A stretch of 64,000 bases of DNA from an uncultured Eubacteriales bacterium (GCA_902475435.1 CABRZL010000002.1:61672-125671), one strand, 5' to 3'; positions 7,868 to 17,044 are shown, counted from the first letter of the stretch. Program-made: numbers and translations. Notes: a model not told the origin generated them from the sequence alone.

Positions 7868-9096
7868 AAACGATTTATTTGGAATGCGCTATGGGCGCAG
7901 CGGGGGACATGCTCATGGGGGCGTTGCTGGAATTGCATCCGGATCCGGCGGCATTTTTGAAGAAAATAAACGGACTTGGACTTCCAGGGGTATCTGTCAC
8001 AGCGGAGCGTGCCGAAACGCAGGGCATTGCAGGAACGCATATGCGTGTGATGGTGCATGGGCAGGAGGAGCACACCCATGATCATCACGGACACGATCAC
8101 GATCATAAACAGGAAGAGGAGACCGGCAAAGCGCACGTCCATGAACATGGACACCATCACGCGGGTATGCATGATATTACGCATATCATTGAACATTTGG
8201 ATTTGCCGGAACAGGTAAAAAAGGATGCGATGGAGGTATATCAATCCATTGCGCAGGCAGAGGCCCGTGCGCATGGCAAACCTGTTACAGAGGTTCACTT
8301 TCATGAAGTGGGGACATTGGATGCGGTAACTGACGTAGTCGGAGTGTGCCTGTTGATTTATGAGCTGGGGGCGGTAGAAATTTTGGCCTCGCCGGTACAT
8401 GTGGGAGCCGGATTTGTACATTGCGCCCACGGGATTTTGCCGGTTCCGGCGCCGGCTACGGCCTATTTGCTGGAAGGGATTCCCAGCTATGGCGGAGAAA
8501 TTGAGGGCGAGCTTTGCACGCCCACTGGAGCGGCGCTGCTGCGGCATTTTGTGACCCGATTTGGTCCGCGTCCGGTGATGGCGCTGGAAAAGACCGGATA
8601 CGGGATTGGAACGAAATCGTTCTCCCGGGCAAACTGTCTCCGGGCGATGTTGGGAGAAAGGCGAGCTTCCCCGGAAAAGGAGCATATTGTTGCGCTGTGC
8701 TGCAACATTGACGATATGACCGCCGAAGATTTGGCCTATGGCATGGATGTGCTGCGGGACAACGGTGCCCTGGAGGTTTACACGGTATCGGCGCATATGA
8801 AAAAAGGACGTCCCGGCGTAGTGCTTACGTGTATTTGCCATGAGGCGGAGCGGGAAACATTGGTGGGACTTATGTTCCGGCATTTCTCGACTTTGGGAAT
8901 TCGGGAGGAAGAGCTTTCCCGCTATGTGCTCCGGCGTGAAATTCACACGGAGGAGACCAGCCTTGGAACGGTGCGTTATAAGACGGCGTCCGGATGGGGC
9001 GTTTCCCGGGAAAAACCGGAATTGGAAGATCTGAAAACGATTGCGCAAAAGACGGGTATGAGCCTGGAAGAGGTCCGTCGAGCAATTAACCGCTGA
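7864..9096 (+). CDS. larC: Nickel insertase LarC (single ORF)
   Basis: A 410-residue protein matching LarC, the CTP-dependent cyclometallase that inserts nickel into the pincer nucleotide in the last step. Residues about 66-105 are extremely histidine-rich (HDHHGHDHDH, HEHGHHH), a likely nickel-binding insert. The C-terminal half contains CNIDDMTAED and HMKKGRPG, characteristic of LarC2. In Lactobacillus plantarum larC is split and joined by programmed frameshifting; here both halves are one continuous frame. It overlaps larB by ATGA and is followed by a hairpin, closing the larEBC operon. Confidence 0.92.
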   Translation: MKTIYLECAMGAAGDMLMGALLELHPDPAAFLKKINGLGLPGVSVTAERAETQGIAGTHMRVMVHGQEEHTHDHHGHDHDHKQEEETGKAHVHEHGHHHAGMHDITHIIEHLDLPEQVKKDAMEVYQSIAQAEARAHGKPVTEVHFHEVGTLDAVTDVVGVCLLIYELGAVEILASPVHVGAGFVHCAHGILPVPAPATAYLLEGIPSYGGEIEGELCTPTGAALLRHFVTRFGPRPVMALEKTGYGIGTKSFSRANCLRAMLGERRASPEKEHIVALCCNIDDMTAEDLAYGMDVLRDNGALEVYTVSAHMKKGRPGVVLTCICHEAERETLVGLMFRHFSTLGIREEELSRYVLRREIHTEETSLGTVRYKTASGWGVSREKPELEDLKTIAQKTGMSLEEVRRAINR

Positions 9097-9103
9097 ATCA
9101 GGG

Positions 9104-9128
9104 AGGCCTGGACAAACTGTCCAGGCCT
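9104..9128 (+). terminator. Terminator-like hairpin after larC
   Basis: An 11-bp perfect stem (9104-9114 with 9118-9128) and 3-base loop lie eight bases after the larC stop. The following T content is weak (CTTGGCTT). Confidence 0.6.
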
Positions 9129-9326
9129 CTTGGCTTACAAGCTAGAGCGAAGATTTTTCGCATACAAAATTTTCTATGATAATATTGGTATGGATGGTGT
9201 ATTTCTGATACTTGTGATTTAGAGGCTGCGCATGATAAGATACATATGTTCGGATGCGCGTGGCTGAATTTGCCGCGGCTTTCGAAGATAAGCAGAGAAT
9301 GAAAGATACAGGAAGGAACTGATGCC

Positions 9327-11051
9327 ATGTTTGTAATCGACAGAACGATCTGCGCATGTTGCCATAACTGTGCCTGTGAATGTCCCGTTCAGGCGATTGA
9401 TTTTGTGGGAACAAAGTATCAGATCGATCAGGAAAAATGCGTCCAGTGTGGGCTTTGTGCCAAGGTCTGCCACACCGGCGCCTGCCATGAAGAGCCTGTC
9501 CATACTACGGAAGTTCCGCGCCATGATCCCGTGTACTTGAAGGCGGATGTGGTCGTGGTGGGCTCCGGCTCCGGGATGGTGGCTGCGGTTCGGGCAGCCC
9601 AAGCCGGAAAACGAGTGATTGTTTTGGAGAAGAGTGGAAAAACAGGCGGCAATACGGATTTTGCACATGGATATATGGTGACATATTCCAAGTGGCATGA
9701 AAGGTTAGGGATTCCCGACGAGCGGGAAGAGGCGGTCCGTCACTTTTCCAAAATGGCCAACGGGGAAGTACCGGAAGAGTTGCTGCGGTCTTGCGTCTAT
9801 GGCACCTGTGATTTCTTTGACTGGCTGTGCACTCTGTGCGACATTACGGAGACATATACGCTGAAAAAGGCGGAAGACACGGATTTCCATGGACCGATGT
9901 TTGGAAAAGGCGTTTTGGAAATGGGGCAGCGGAAGTATGACAACCTTCTGTGTCGTGACGACGCCATCGGGCCAGGCTGGGGTGGTACCCATGTCAAATA
10001 CACGATGCTGGATACGATTGAGAAAGAGAATCTCCCGGTGTCCGTTCTTTTACATACGGCGGCGAAGCATTTGAAGCTGGACGAGAATGGAAGAATCTGC
10101 GGAATTGTAGCCCAGGATCCCGGCGGTGAGGTTGTCATTGAATGCAAAGCCGTGCATCTGGCCTGTGGAGGCTTTGGGCGGAACGATGAGATGCTCAAAC
10201 AGTACTGTGATTTTGACTTCTTTGGCGGAGAAACGCCGATCCACCGGTTCTCGGTGCCCGGCGATACAGGTGATGGGATTACCATGCTGCGGGAACTGGG
10301 CGTGGAACCCGATCCAAACCGCATGTTCGTGTCCATGTTTGGGCCGAAGCATCATCCGTTTAACAATTCCATTGCCGATTATGCGCTGGAGCCGGAATTT
10401 ATTCAGGTCAACTTAAACGGAAAACGTTGGGTAGATGAAACCAAGGGCATCATGAACGGAATGAGCCAACTGATTTCCGATCAACCCAAAGAGATTTCCT
10501 ATGCGATTTTGCCTTACGACCAGATCAAGGCCTGTGCAGAACGCTATGTGAAGAATCCTGCTTTTGCCAACAAGGCCCATTTTTACGCCACCTGGGAAGA
10601 GGATCTGGAGGAGGAGTCCAAACTGGATACTCCGGTGAAAAAAGCCGATACTCTGGAAGAACTGGCACGATTGATGGGAGCCGATCCGGATACCTTTGTA
10701 GCAGAAGTTCAGAAATACAATCGTTTCTGTGAAAAGGGCGTAGACGAGGACTTTGGCAAAGACAAACAATTCCTGGTGCCGATTCCCATGAATAAAGGTC
10801 CATACTATGCCGTTTACGGTCAGCGCTTTTCAGAAGCTGCCATGGGCGGCGTCCGGGTGAATCCCAAGTGCCAGGTTACCCGGGAGGACGGTACGGTCAT
10901 CCCGGGGCTCTATGCCGGCGGAGACTGTACGTCTGCGATGCACCGAAAAGGAAAACTGGCTCCGGTGTCGGAGCTGACCTGGGCCATGGCGTCCAGTTAT
11001 ATTGCCGGCGGCAATATGGCCGCTTACATCGACGGAAAAGCAGAGCAATGA
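9327..11051 (+). CDS. Ferredoxin-domain flavoprotein reductase (fumarate reductase/FrdA-like)
   Basis: A 574-residue protein. Residues 1-60 hold two 4Fe-4S motifs: C9-x2-C12-x2-C15-x3-C19-P and a second CxxCxxCxxxC around residues 37-47. Then comes an FAD-binding fumarate-reductase-like module: VVVVGSGSGMVAAVRAA near 75, EKSGKTGGNT near 100, and the C-terminal IPGLYAGGDC FAD motif near 530. Such proteins reduce activated double bonds (fumarate, urocanate, acrylates) or act as dehydrogenases. No signal peptide is present, so it is cytoplasmic. The NAD(P)H-oxidising GltD-like protein follows 14 bp later and probably feeds electrons through the iron-sulfur clusters. The substrate is unknown; the neighbouring amino-acid importer hints at an amino-acid-derived acid. 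Confidence 0.8.
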   Translation: MFVIDRTICACCHNCACECPVQAIDFVGTKYQIDQEKCVQCGLCAKVCHTGACHEEPVHTTEVPRHDPVYLKADVVVVGSGSGMVAAVRAAQAGKRVIVLEKSGKTGGNTDFAHGYMVTYSKWHERLGIPDEREEAVRHFSKMANGEVPEELLRSCVYGTCDFFDWLCTLCDITETYTLKKAEDTDFHGPMFGKGVLEMGQRKYDNLLCRDDAIGPGWGGTHVKYTMLDTIEKENLPVSVLLHTAAKHLKLDENGRICGIVAQDPGGEVVIECKAVHLACGGFGRNDEMLKQYCDFDFFGGETPIHRFSVPGDTGDGITMLRELGVEPDPNRMFVSMFGPKHHPFNNSIADYALEPEFIQVNLNGKRWVDETKGIMNGMSQLISDQPKEISYAILPYDQIKACAERYVKNPAFANKAHFYATWEEDLEEESKLDTPVKKADTLEELARLMGADPDTFVAEVQKYNRFCEKGVDEDFGKDKQFLVPIPMNKGPYYAVYGQRFSEAAMGGVRVNPKCQVTREDGTVIPGLYAGGDCTSAMHRKGKLAPVSELTWAMASSYIAGGNMAAYIDGKAEQ

Positions 11052-11065
11052 GGAGGTGCTGAAAC

Positions 11066-12496
11066 ATGCTAATGCCAGATAATACCGTGTTTGTACCGGT
11101 GGAGAATCCCAATATGGTCTCGGAGCGGACCAAAAATCAGCGCCTGCCCATGGCAGACCGGCTGACAACATTTCAAGAGGTAGAAAAGACCTATACAGAG
11201 GAAGAGGCCCTTCAGGAGGCGTCCCGCTGTTTAGGCTGTCCTTCCCGCTGGTGCTCCAAGGAGTGTCCTGCCGGAATGCCCGTGCCGGATTTTATCCGGA
11301 AGATACGGGAAAAAGACTATGAAGGAGCATATGAGCTCATCGCCTCGGCATCCACGCTGCCGGAGTTCTGTTCGAGGCTGTGTCCGCAGGAGAAGCAATG
11401 CCAGAGCAACTGTACCCGTGGAATCCGTACGGAGGCTGTGGGAATTGGACGGTTGGAACGGTTTGTGGTGGAACGCCACTATGAAAATGCAGATCATCCA
11501 ATGCCGAAGCCTTCGGGGAAAAAGGTGGCTGTGATTGGCTCCGGTCCCAGCGGATTGAGCGCAGCGCAGCGGCTTCGTGACAAGGGCCATGCCGTGGTTG
11601 TATACGAGAAAGAGGAAGCGCCGGGCGGACTCCTGCGATATGGAATTCCGAATATGAAATTGGAAAAAGGAACGCTGGATCGAAAGCTGGAAGCCATGAA
11701 AACACAGGGAATCGTATTTAAGACCAGCGTTGAGGCAGGCACGGAATTGACCGCGGAATCGCTGGAGATGCAATATGACGCGGTGGTGCTGTGTGTTGGC
11801 ACCGGCAATGCGAGAAGCCTTAAAATATTTGGCGCAGAAGGCACGGAAGGCATTCACAAAGCGGTGGAGTATCTCAGCGGAAAATCTGGCGACACTGCAA
11901 AGGGGAAGGACGTTGTTATCATTGGGGGCGGTGATACCGGAAACGACTGTATCGGTACTGCCATCCGCCAAGGAGCAAAGTCCGTCACGCAGATCGAGAT
12001 GCTGCCCCAAGTGGTGGGAAAACCGGTGATCTACGATCCGGTGCCTCAGAGACCCAAGGAAAAAAAGTTTGATTCCTCCCAGGAGGAATGCCTGAACCGT
12101 TTCCTGAAGGATCCACATATCTATCAGGCCACTGTCAAAGCCGTAGAAACAGACGGCCGGGGGAGAATTTCTGCTGTAACGCTGGTGCATTTGCAGCCGA
12201 CTTATGACGAGCATCGCCGTCTGGTGATGGAAGAGATTCCGGGAAGCGAAGAGAAGCTGCCCTGCGGTCTCCTGATTATCGCAGCAGGATTTTTGGGTCC
12301 TGATCCGGAGGTGGCAAAGCAATTCGGCATTCATACGACAGCACGAAGCAATTTGGAAACCTCAGGATATCAGACGACGCGTGAAAAATTCTTCGCATGC
12401 GGCGACTGCCGTACCGGTCAGTCCCTGGTTGTAAAGGCCATGGTGGAAGGCCGGGATTGCGCAGAAGCGGTAAACGACTATCTTTCCCAGAAATAA
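11066..12496 (+). CDS. GltD-like NAD(P)H:FAD oxidoreductase subunit
   Basis: A 476-residue protein of the glutamate synthase small-subunit family. The N-terminal domain carries cysteines for 4Fe-4S clusters (CLGCPSRWC near 57-65, then CPAGMPV, FCSRLCPQE and CQSNCTRG near 110-125). It is followed by an FAD site (VAVIGSGPSGLSAAQRL near 155) and an NAD(P)H site (VVIIGGGDTGNDC near 285). No gltB-type large subunit is adjacent, so glutamate synthesis is unlikely. Fourteen bp after the flavoprotein gene and in the same direction, it is best read as the electron-input subunit of a two-part reductase. A hairpin ends the unit. Confidence 0.82.
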   Translation: MLMPDNTVFVPVENPNMVSERTKNQRLPMADRLTTFQEVEKTYTEEEALQEASRCLGCPSRWCSKECPAGMPVPDFIRKIREKDYEGAYELIASASTLPEFCSRLCPQEKQCQSNCTRGIRTEAVGIGRLERFVVERHYENADHPMPKPSGKKVAVIGSGPSGLSAAQRLRDKGHAVVVYEKEEAPGGLLRYGIPNMKLEKGTLDRKLEAMKTQGIVFKTSVEAGTELTAESLEMQYDAVVLCVGTGNARSLKIFGAEGTEGIHKAVEYLSGKSGDTAKGKDVVIIGGGDTGNDCIGTAIRQGAKSVTQIEMLPQVVGKPVIYDPVPQRPKEKKFDSSQEECLNRFLKDPHIYQATVKAVETDGRGRISAVTLVHLQPTYDEHRRLVMEEIPGSEEKLPCGLLIIAAGFLGPDPEVAKQFGIHTTARSNLETSGYQTTREKFFACGDCRTGQSLVVKAMVEGRDCAEAVNDYLSQK

Positions 12497-12508
12497 GCTA
12501 AAAAAGGG

Positions 12509-12535
12509 CGCCGCACTTCCAATGGAAGTGCGGCG
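12509..12535. terminator. Bidirectional terminator between convergent operons
   Basis: A 12-bp perfect stem (12509-12520/12524-12535) with an AAT loop. On the minus strand it is followed by a T5 run, so it is strongest for the amino-acid ABC operon; plus-strand flank is TCATGTTTATT. Confidence 0.8.
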
Positions 12536-12541
12536 TCATGT

Positions 12542-13318
12542 TTATTCTGTTGTGAGAAGTTCCACCGTGACTTGCTTATTTTTCTTGGAGCGTTTTTGTA
12601 GATAGCGCACGGTGCAGGAAAGAATGAAATTGATGATGAAATAGATCACAAAGGCCGTGCCAAACAGAACAAACACATCGGAAACATTGATTTGGCCGGT
12701 GCCATTGTACATATTGGCTGCAGACAAAATCTTTTTTACACGGCTCATCAGCTCAATTACAGCGACGTTGGCCAAATAAGAGGAATCCTTAATGGTTGTA
12801 ATGCACTGGCCCAGAAGTGTGGGAATTACGCTGCGGTAGGCCTGAGGCAGAACAATGTAGATCATGATCTGTACGGTATTGAAGCCCTGAGAGTGTCCGG
12901 CTTCAAATTGCCCGTGGGCTACGGCGTTCAGGCCGCCGCGAACGATCTCTGCTATAACAGAGGACGTGAACAGAATCAACGCCACGGCTGCCTTAAATAG
13001 CAGTCCCACCTCCACAGAAGTCAAGGTAAACATTGGCTTGGACAGAAAACTCGGGGTGGGGCAGAATACGACGCAGATAAAAATCCAGAGCAGCAGCGGA
13101 GTATTACGGAAAATCTCAATATAAGCAGTGGCAATCCATTTCAGAACGCGGGTTTTGCCTGTGCAGTAGTTGCGAACTAAGGCCAGAATACTGCCAAACA
13201 AAATGCCGATTACAACGGCTACAAAGGATACTACCAGAGTGAAAGCCAGTCCTTTGAGGATGAATTGAATGATTGCTGGATTTTTTAGCATACTGAAGCT
13301 GGCGCCCAAAGTACTCAT
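12542..13318 (-). CDS. Amino-acid ABC transporter permease (second)
   Basis: A 258-residue inner-membrane permease of the polar amino-acid (HisM/GlnP) family with about five hydrophobic segments. The family coupling loop EIVRGGLNAVAHGQFEAGHSQGF contacts the ATPase, and TYIEIFRNTPLLL-type sequence marks the N-terminal part. Its start overlaps the stop of the preceding permease by ATGA. Two different permeases, a binding protein and an ATPase complete an importer. The last gene of the operon, it ends just before a strong terminator. The specific amino acid cannot be inferred from sequence alone. Confidence 0.9.
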   Translation of the reverse strand: MSTLGASFSMLKNPAIIQFILKGLAFTLVVSFVAVVIGILFGSILALVRNYCTGKTRVLKWIATAYIEIFRNTPLLLWIFICVVFCPTPSFLSKPMFTLTSVEVGLLFKAAVALILFTSSVIAEIVRGGLNAVAHGQFEAGHSQGFNTVQIMIYIVLPQAYRSVIPTLLGQCITTIKDSSYLANVAVIELMSRVKKILSAANMYNGTGQINVSDVFVLFGTAFVIYFIINFILSCTVRYLQKRSKKNKQVTVELLTTE

Positions 13319-14043
13319 GCTTCCACCTCCTCACTGGTTTCCGGGACGGCGGTCGAATTTCGCTTGTCGCGGTTTTTAAGGCTCTGTTCCCACTTGCTGG
13401 CCAGGGTGGACAGGGGGAAGCAGACAATAAAGAACAATATACCGCTGACCAGGTAGGCGGGGCCATAGGCGCCGCCGGTGTTTTCTCCGGTGACAAAGCT
13501 GTATGTGATGGAGATCAAATCGGTGCCGCCAATGATGTACAGACAGGAGGTGTTTTTGATGAGGTTAACCACCTGATTGACCATAGGGGGCAGGATGATT
13601 TTGATGCTCTGCGGCAGAATGATGTAATACATCCGCTCGATATAGTTAAAGCCCTGAGACTGAGCGGCTTCAAATTGGCCTTTGGGGATTGCCTGGATAC
13701 CGCTGCGGACCACTTCGGACATATAAGCCCCGTGATAGATTCCCAAAGCGATAAAGCCGGTGGCCAAAATGCCAATGCTGTTGCCCGAAAACGCCAATGC
13801 ATAGTAGAGAAAGCACAGCTGCAGCAGGACAGGGGTGTTTTGAATGAATTCTACATAGATCCGGTTGATGGCTCGAAGAATCTTTTTATTGCTGGTAGCC
13901 ATCAGGCCAAACACAATTCCCAGTATCAAAGCCAAAATCAGCCCTAAGACTGCAGTTTCGGCAGTGGTTAGAAGACCTTTGAGGAAGCCTTCCCGATAGA
14001 GCCAGACTTTGTTCCAGGCTCTTTCTGAAAAAATCCCTGCCAT
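13315..14043 (-). CDS. Amino-acid ABC transporter permease (first)
   Basis: A 242-residue HisM/GlnP-family permease, homologous to but distinct from the following gene. It has the conserved YVEFIQNTPVLLQL and the coupling helix EVVRSGIQAIPKGQFEAAQSQGF. It lies 117 bp after the binding-protein gene, with two stable hairpins between, and overlaps the next permease by 4 bp. The two permeases probably form a heterodimer. Confidence 0.9.
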   Translation of the reverse strand: MAGIFSERAWNKVWLYREGFLKGLLTTAETAVLGLILALILGIVFGLMATSNKKILRAINRIYVEFIQNTPVLLQLCFLYYALAFSGNSIGILATGFIALGIYHGAYMSEVVRSGIQAIPKGQFEAAQSQGFNYIERMYYIILPQSIKIILPPMVNQVVNLIKNTSCLYIIGGTDLISITYSFVTGENTGGAYGPAYLVSGILFFIVCFPLSTLASKWEQSLKNRDKRNSTAVPETSEEVEA

Positions 14044-14071
14044 ATCATCGCCTCCATAAACATATTTCCCA

Positions 14072-14142
14072 GATCAGAAGGTCTCGGCCCGGAGACCGGG
14101 ACCCTCTGATCCGGGGCAGAGCGCCAGGACAGCCGCTCTGCC
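14072..14142 (-). terminator. Two intercistronic hairpins after the binding-protein gene
   Basis: One structure pairs 14072-14078 with 14105-14111 around an inner stem 14080-14085/14092-14097. The second pairs 14115-14123 with 14134-14142 (9 bp). There is no T-run, so partial termination or protection of the binding-protein mRNA end is more likely than full stop, which would raise its level above the permeases. Confidence 0.5.
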
Positions 14143-14159
14143 TCATGTCTGCGGAATGA

Positions 14160-15131
14160 TCAGCCCAGATTGTAAGTGGCGATCAACTCGTCGATGGTGC
14201 CGTCAGAGAGCCACTCAGTGACTTTCGCTTCACACAGAGCGGAGAAACCGGAACCCTTCGTGGTGGCGATGCCATACTCCTGGGGAGAGAATTCGGCGTC
14301 GATATAGGTACGGCCTTCCGTCTTATAGGCGGCCAGGATGGACTTATCCACGCAGAAAGCGTCGACTTCATCAGCCTCAAGGGCTGTGGAGATGGACGGA
14401 TAATCATCATACTGCTTGAAGCTCACACCCTCAGTCCAGGTGGAAGCGTCAAAGGTGTCCGGATCAAATCCTTCACCATCGATCACGCCGGCTTCAATCA
14501 TGGCGTTGGTCAGGCTTCTGGCGGAGGTGGAGCCGGAGGAAACACCGACAACCTTGTCCTTCAGATCTTCCAGCGTCTTTATGCCGGAGGACTCCTTTAC
14601 CAGAACGCTGACATAGTCCGTATAATAGGGGGTTGTGAAATCCCAGGTCTGTTTGCGCTCGTCGGTAATCGTGAAGGTTGCCATAACGCAGTCAATGTCG
14701 CCGGAGTCCAGCAGCTCGCCGCGGGTGGCGGCAGTAACCGTGGTAAATTCTACATCTACCCCCAGATATTCGCCGAGTTTATTGGCCAAATCAATTTCCA
14801 TACCGCTGTATTCATTGGTCAACGGATCCATATAACCAAAACCGATGACGTCGCTCTTTACGCCGACCTTCAGCACGCCACGGTCAATAATCGCCTGCAC
14901 ATCCTCGCCATAGGAAGCTGGATCAGCAACAGCGGAAGCTTCAGCACCGGAAGCCTCGGCGTCAGAAGCGGCAGGTGCAGCGCTTTCAGCAGCCGGAGCC
15001 GTGCTTTCAGCAGCCGGAGCCTCAGAGGTGGAAGCCGCCGAAGAAGCGGTCTCGTCGCCACAGCCGGCCAGCAGGCCCAGAACCATTACGACAGACAGCG
15101 CCATTGCCGTCAGCTTTTTCAATTTGCTCAT
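14160..15131 (-). CDS. Amino-acid ABC transporter substrate-binding lipoprotein
   Basis: A 323-residue lipoprotein of the solute-binding family 3 (polar amino acids). It begins with a signal peptide ending in LLAGC (lipid-attached Cys), then an Ala/Ser/Pro/Glu-rich linker of about 45 residues, and then the binding domain with GVLKVGVKSDVIGFGYMDP, EMEIDLANKLGE-type and GELLDSGDIDCV motifs. ATG 15131 is chosen over the in-frame ATG at 15179 because GGAGG stands just before it and the signal peptide follows at once. It captures substrate outside the membrane for the downstream permease pair. Confidence 0.9.
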   Translation of the reverse strand: MSKLKKLTAMALSVVMVLGLLAGCGDETASSAASTSEAPAAESTAPAAESAAPAASDAEASGAEASAVADPASYGEDVQAIIDRGVLKVGVKSDVIGFGYMDPLTNEYSGMEIDLANKLGEYLGVDVEFTTVTAATRGELLDSGDIDCVMATFTITDERKQTWDFTTPYYTDYVSVLVKESSGIKTLEDLKDKVVGVSSGSTSARSLTNAMIEAGVIDGEGFDPDTFDASTWTEGVSFKQYDDYPSISTALEADEVDAFCVDKSILAAYKTEGRTYIDAEFSPQEYGIATTKGSGFSALCEAKVTEWLSDGTIDELIATYNLG

Positions 15132-15203
15132 AAAAATTCCTCCATTCATGGTCTGACAAAGTGGTATGTCCTGAAACACGCAGAATGCGTGTTGCGTGCA
15201 AAA

Positions 15204-15926
15204 TTAACGAAGAATCTTGGAGAGGAACTGTTTCGTTCGCTCATGGGTGGGATTCTTGAAGAAGTGTTCCGGAGGGCCTTCCTCGATGATGGTGCCGTCT
15301 GCCATAAAGATAACGCGGTCAGCCACCTGGCGGGCAAAGCCCATCTCGTGGGTAACCACCACCATGGTGATGTTCTCTTTGGAGAGCTTAATCATAACGT
15401 CCAACACGTCCTGAACCGTTTCAGGGTCCAGAGCCGAGGTAGGCTCGTCGAATAAAATGATTTTTGTCTGGCAGCACAGAGCCCGCGCAATGGCCACTCG
15501 CTGCTGTTGCCCGCCGGAAAGCGTAGTGGGATATACATGCGCCTTGTCCCGAAGGCCGACCACGTCCAGATAATGGAACGCCAGATCTTCGGCTTCCTTT
15601 TTGGATTTGTGGTGAAGTTTAATGGGGGCAAGCGTCAGATTTTGAAGCACAGTCTTATGAGGATAGAGATTAAACTGTTGAAACACCATGCTCATGGTGG
15701 TTCGATTCATCTGCGTCTTGTTTTTGTTGGTAAGCAGGGTTCCGTCGATCCATACCTCGCCGGAGGTGGGTTCTTCCAGATAGTTCATGCAGCGGACTGT
15801 GGTGGATTTGCCGGAGCCGGAGGGGCCGATAATGACCAGCTTTTCACCTTCTGCAACTTCCAGATTCACATCCTTCAAAACGTGGAGATCGCCGAAATAT
15901 TTGTTGACATTGACAAGTTTGATCAC
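15204..15926 (-). CDS. Amino-acid ABC transporter ATPase (GlnQ/HisP-like)
   Basis: A 240-residue ABC ATPase, the normal family length, with Walker [10 protein letters not shown] near residue 34, signature LSGGQQQR, Walker [15 protein letters not shown] and H-loop VTHEMGFA. The GTG start at 15926 has AGAGGGG eight bases upstream; an in-frame TTG at 15944 would add six residues and lacks a ribosome site. It is first in the operon, ahead of the binding protein and two permeases, and is preceded by a consensus promoter at 16037-16065. Confidence 0.92.
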   Translation of the reverse strand: MIKLVNVNKYFGDLHVLKDVNLEVAEGEKLVIIGPSGSGKSTTVRCMNYLEEPTSGEVWIDGTLLTNKNKTQMNRTTMSMVFQQFNLYPHKTVLQNLTLAPIKLHHKSKKEAEDLAFHYLDVVGLRDKAHVYPTTLSGGQQQRVAIARALCCQTKIILFDEPTSALDPETVQDVLDVMIKLSKENITMVVVTHEMGFARQVADRVIFMADGTIIEEGPPEHFFKNPTHERTKQFLSKILR

Positions 15927-16036
15927 AGCAGATACCCCTCTCAAATTGTAATAAAAATAGCGGCTCGTCCAGGCGCAAGCAGGTGCCGGAACGGAGCGGC
16001 GAATAATGATTTAAACAACTAAGGTTTTCTATGCAT

Positions 16037-16065
16037 ATTATAAACCGAAGACTTGCATCCGTCAA
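16037..16065 (-). promoter_or_regulatory. Promoter of the amino-acid ABC operon
   Basis: On the minus strand TTGACG (16060-16065) and TATAAT (16037-16042) are spaced by 17 bp. The untranslated leader to GTG 15926 is about 100 nt; no riboswitch or attenuator is evident in it. Confidence 0.8.
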
Positions 16066-16186
16066 GTGAAAATGCAATTTCCAGCAATAGAAATTCAAAT
16101 TTAGGCAGTTTATTGAGATTTTGTGCTACGATTATGCAAGCATTTTGTCGCTTTATTCATTGCGGTAGAGAGAAGGAGCCGTTATA

Positions 16187-16978
16187 ATGTTAGGTGTTAC
16201 GTATAGGAAGGAAGCGATCGTTATTATGCTGCCGTTTTTGATTGTGTGCCCGCTGGTGTTTGTAGCGGGACTTGTAGACGCCATTGCAGGCGGCGGGGGA
16301 CTAATTTCTCTGCCTGCATATCTGTTGTCCGGAGTTCCGGCGCATGTGGCGATTGCCACAAATAAGCTTTCTTCCGCTACGGGAACAGCCGTATCCACCG
16401 GAAGATTTCTAAAACATGGCTATATCCCGGCAAAGCTCTCGTTGTGCGCAGCTGCAATGGCGTTGCTGGGGTCCACCATTGGAGCCAATATTTCCATGCT
16501 TCTGTCAGAAAGCATCCTGCGGGGAATGCTTTTGGTTGTGCTTCCCATCGTGGCCTTTTATGTGTTTAAAAATAAGAATATGGGAGAAAATCAGGAGACT
16601 GGTACCAGGACAGAGCGGCAGCTGCTGCTCATTGCCATGGGAGCGGCATTGATTGTTGGAATGTATGACGGCCTTTATGGACCGGGGACGGGAACGTTCC
16701 TGATTCTGATCCTCACGGGCCTGGGGCGCATGGAGCTCAAAAGTGCGGCAGGAACCACGAAGGTGATCAATCTTGCGTCCAATCTTGCGGCCCTTGTTAC
16801 GTTTATCTGTCATGGACAGGTCTATTGGGCCCTGGGGCTTACGGCCTCTGTATTTTCGATTGCGGGGCATTACGCCGGTGCCGGACTGGTGGCGAAGGAC
16901 GGAAAACGTGTGGTTCGGCCAGTGGTGCTGACGGTGCTGGGGATTCTCTTTGTCAAGGTCGTGGTTGATTTTCGCTGA
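16187..16978 (+). CDS. TSUP family exporter (TauE/SafE-like)
   Basis: A 263-residue membrane protein with about eight hydrophobic segments in two repeats. The family-defining sequences are LVDAIAGGGGLISLPA in the first half and GMYDGLYGPGTGTFL in the second. Relatives export sulfite, sulfoacetate or other small organosulfur anions or organic acids. AAGGAG stands about nine bases before ATG 16187. It is divergent from the amino-acid importer and ends in a terminator shared with the convergent binding-protein gene. The substrate is unknown; export of a product of amino-acid sulfur or decarboxylation metabolism is speculative. Confidence 0.82.
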   Translation: MLGVTYRKEAIVIMLPFLIVCPLVFVAGLVDAIAGGGGLISLPAYLLSGVPAHVAIATNKLSSATGTAVSTGRFLKHGYIPAKLSLCAAAMALLGSTIGANISMLLSESILRGMLLVVLPIVAFYVFKNKNMGENQETGTRTERQLLLIAMGAALIVGMYDGLYGPGTGTFLILILTGLGRMELKSAAGTTKVINLASNLAALVTFICHGQVYWALGLTASVFSIAGHYAGAGLVAKDGKRVVRPVVLTVLGILFVKVVVDFR

Positions 16979-16980
16979 AA

Positions 16981-17010
16981 AAAGGGCCTGCTCCTGTGAG
17001 CAGGCCCTTT
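16981..17010. terminator. Bidirectional terminator
   Basis: A perfect 13-bp stem with AAA...TTT ends (16981-16993/16998-17010) and a CTGT loop, placed between the convergent TSUP gene and solute-binding gene. Confidence 0.85.
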
Positions 17011-17044
17011 CCGTTGGGGAACGCGGACTGTCTCCGCATTTGAA

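Noticed and set aside
7861..9048. 395-codon minus-strand ORF
   Set aside because: It is exactly antisense to larC; its composition mirrors the larC codons, including the His-rich part.
11066..12496. Glutamate synthase small subunit for ammonia assimilation
   Set aside because: No gltB-type large subunit is adjacent, and the close partner is a fumarate-reductase-like flavoprotein.
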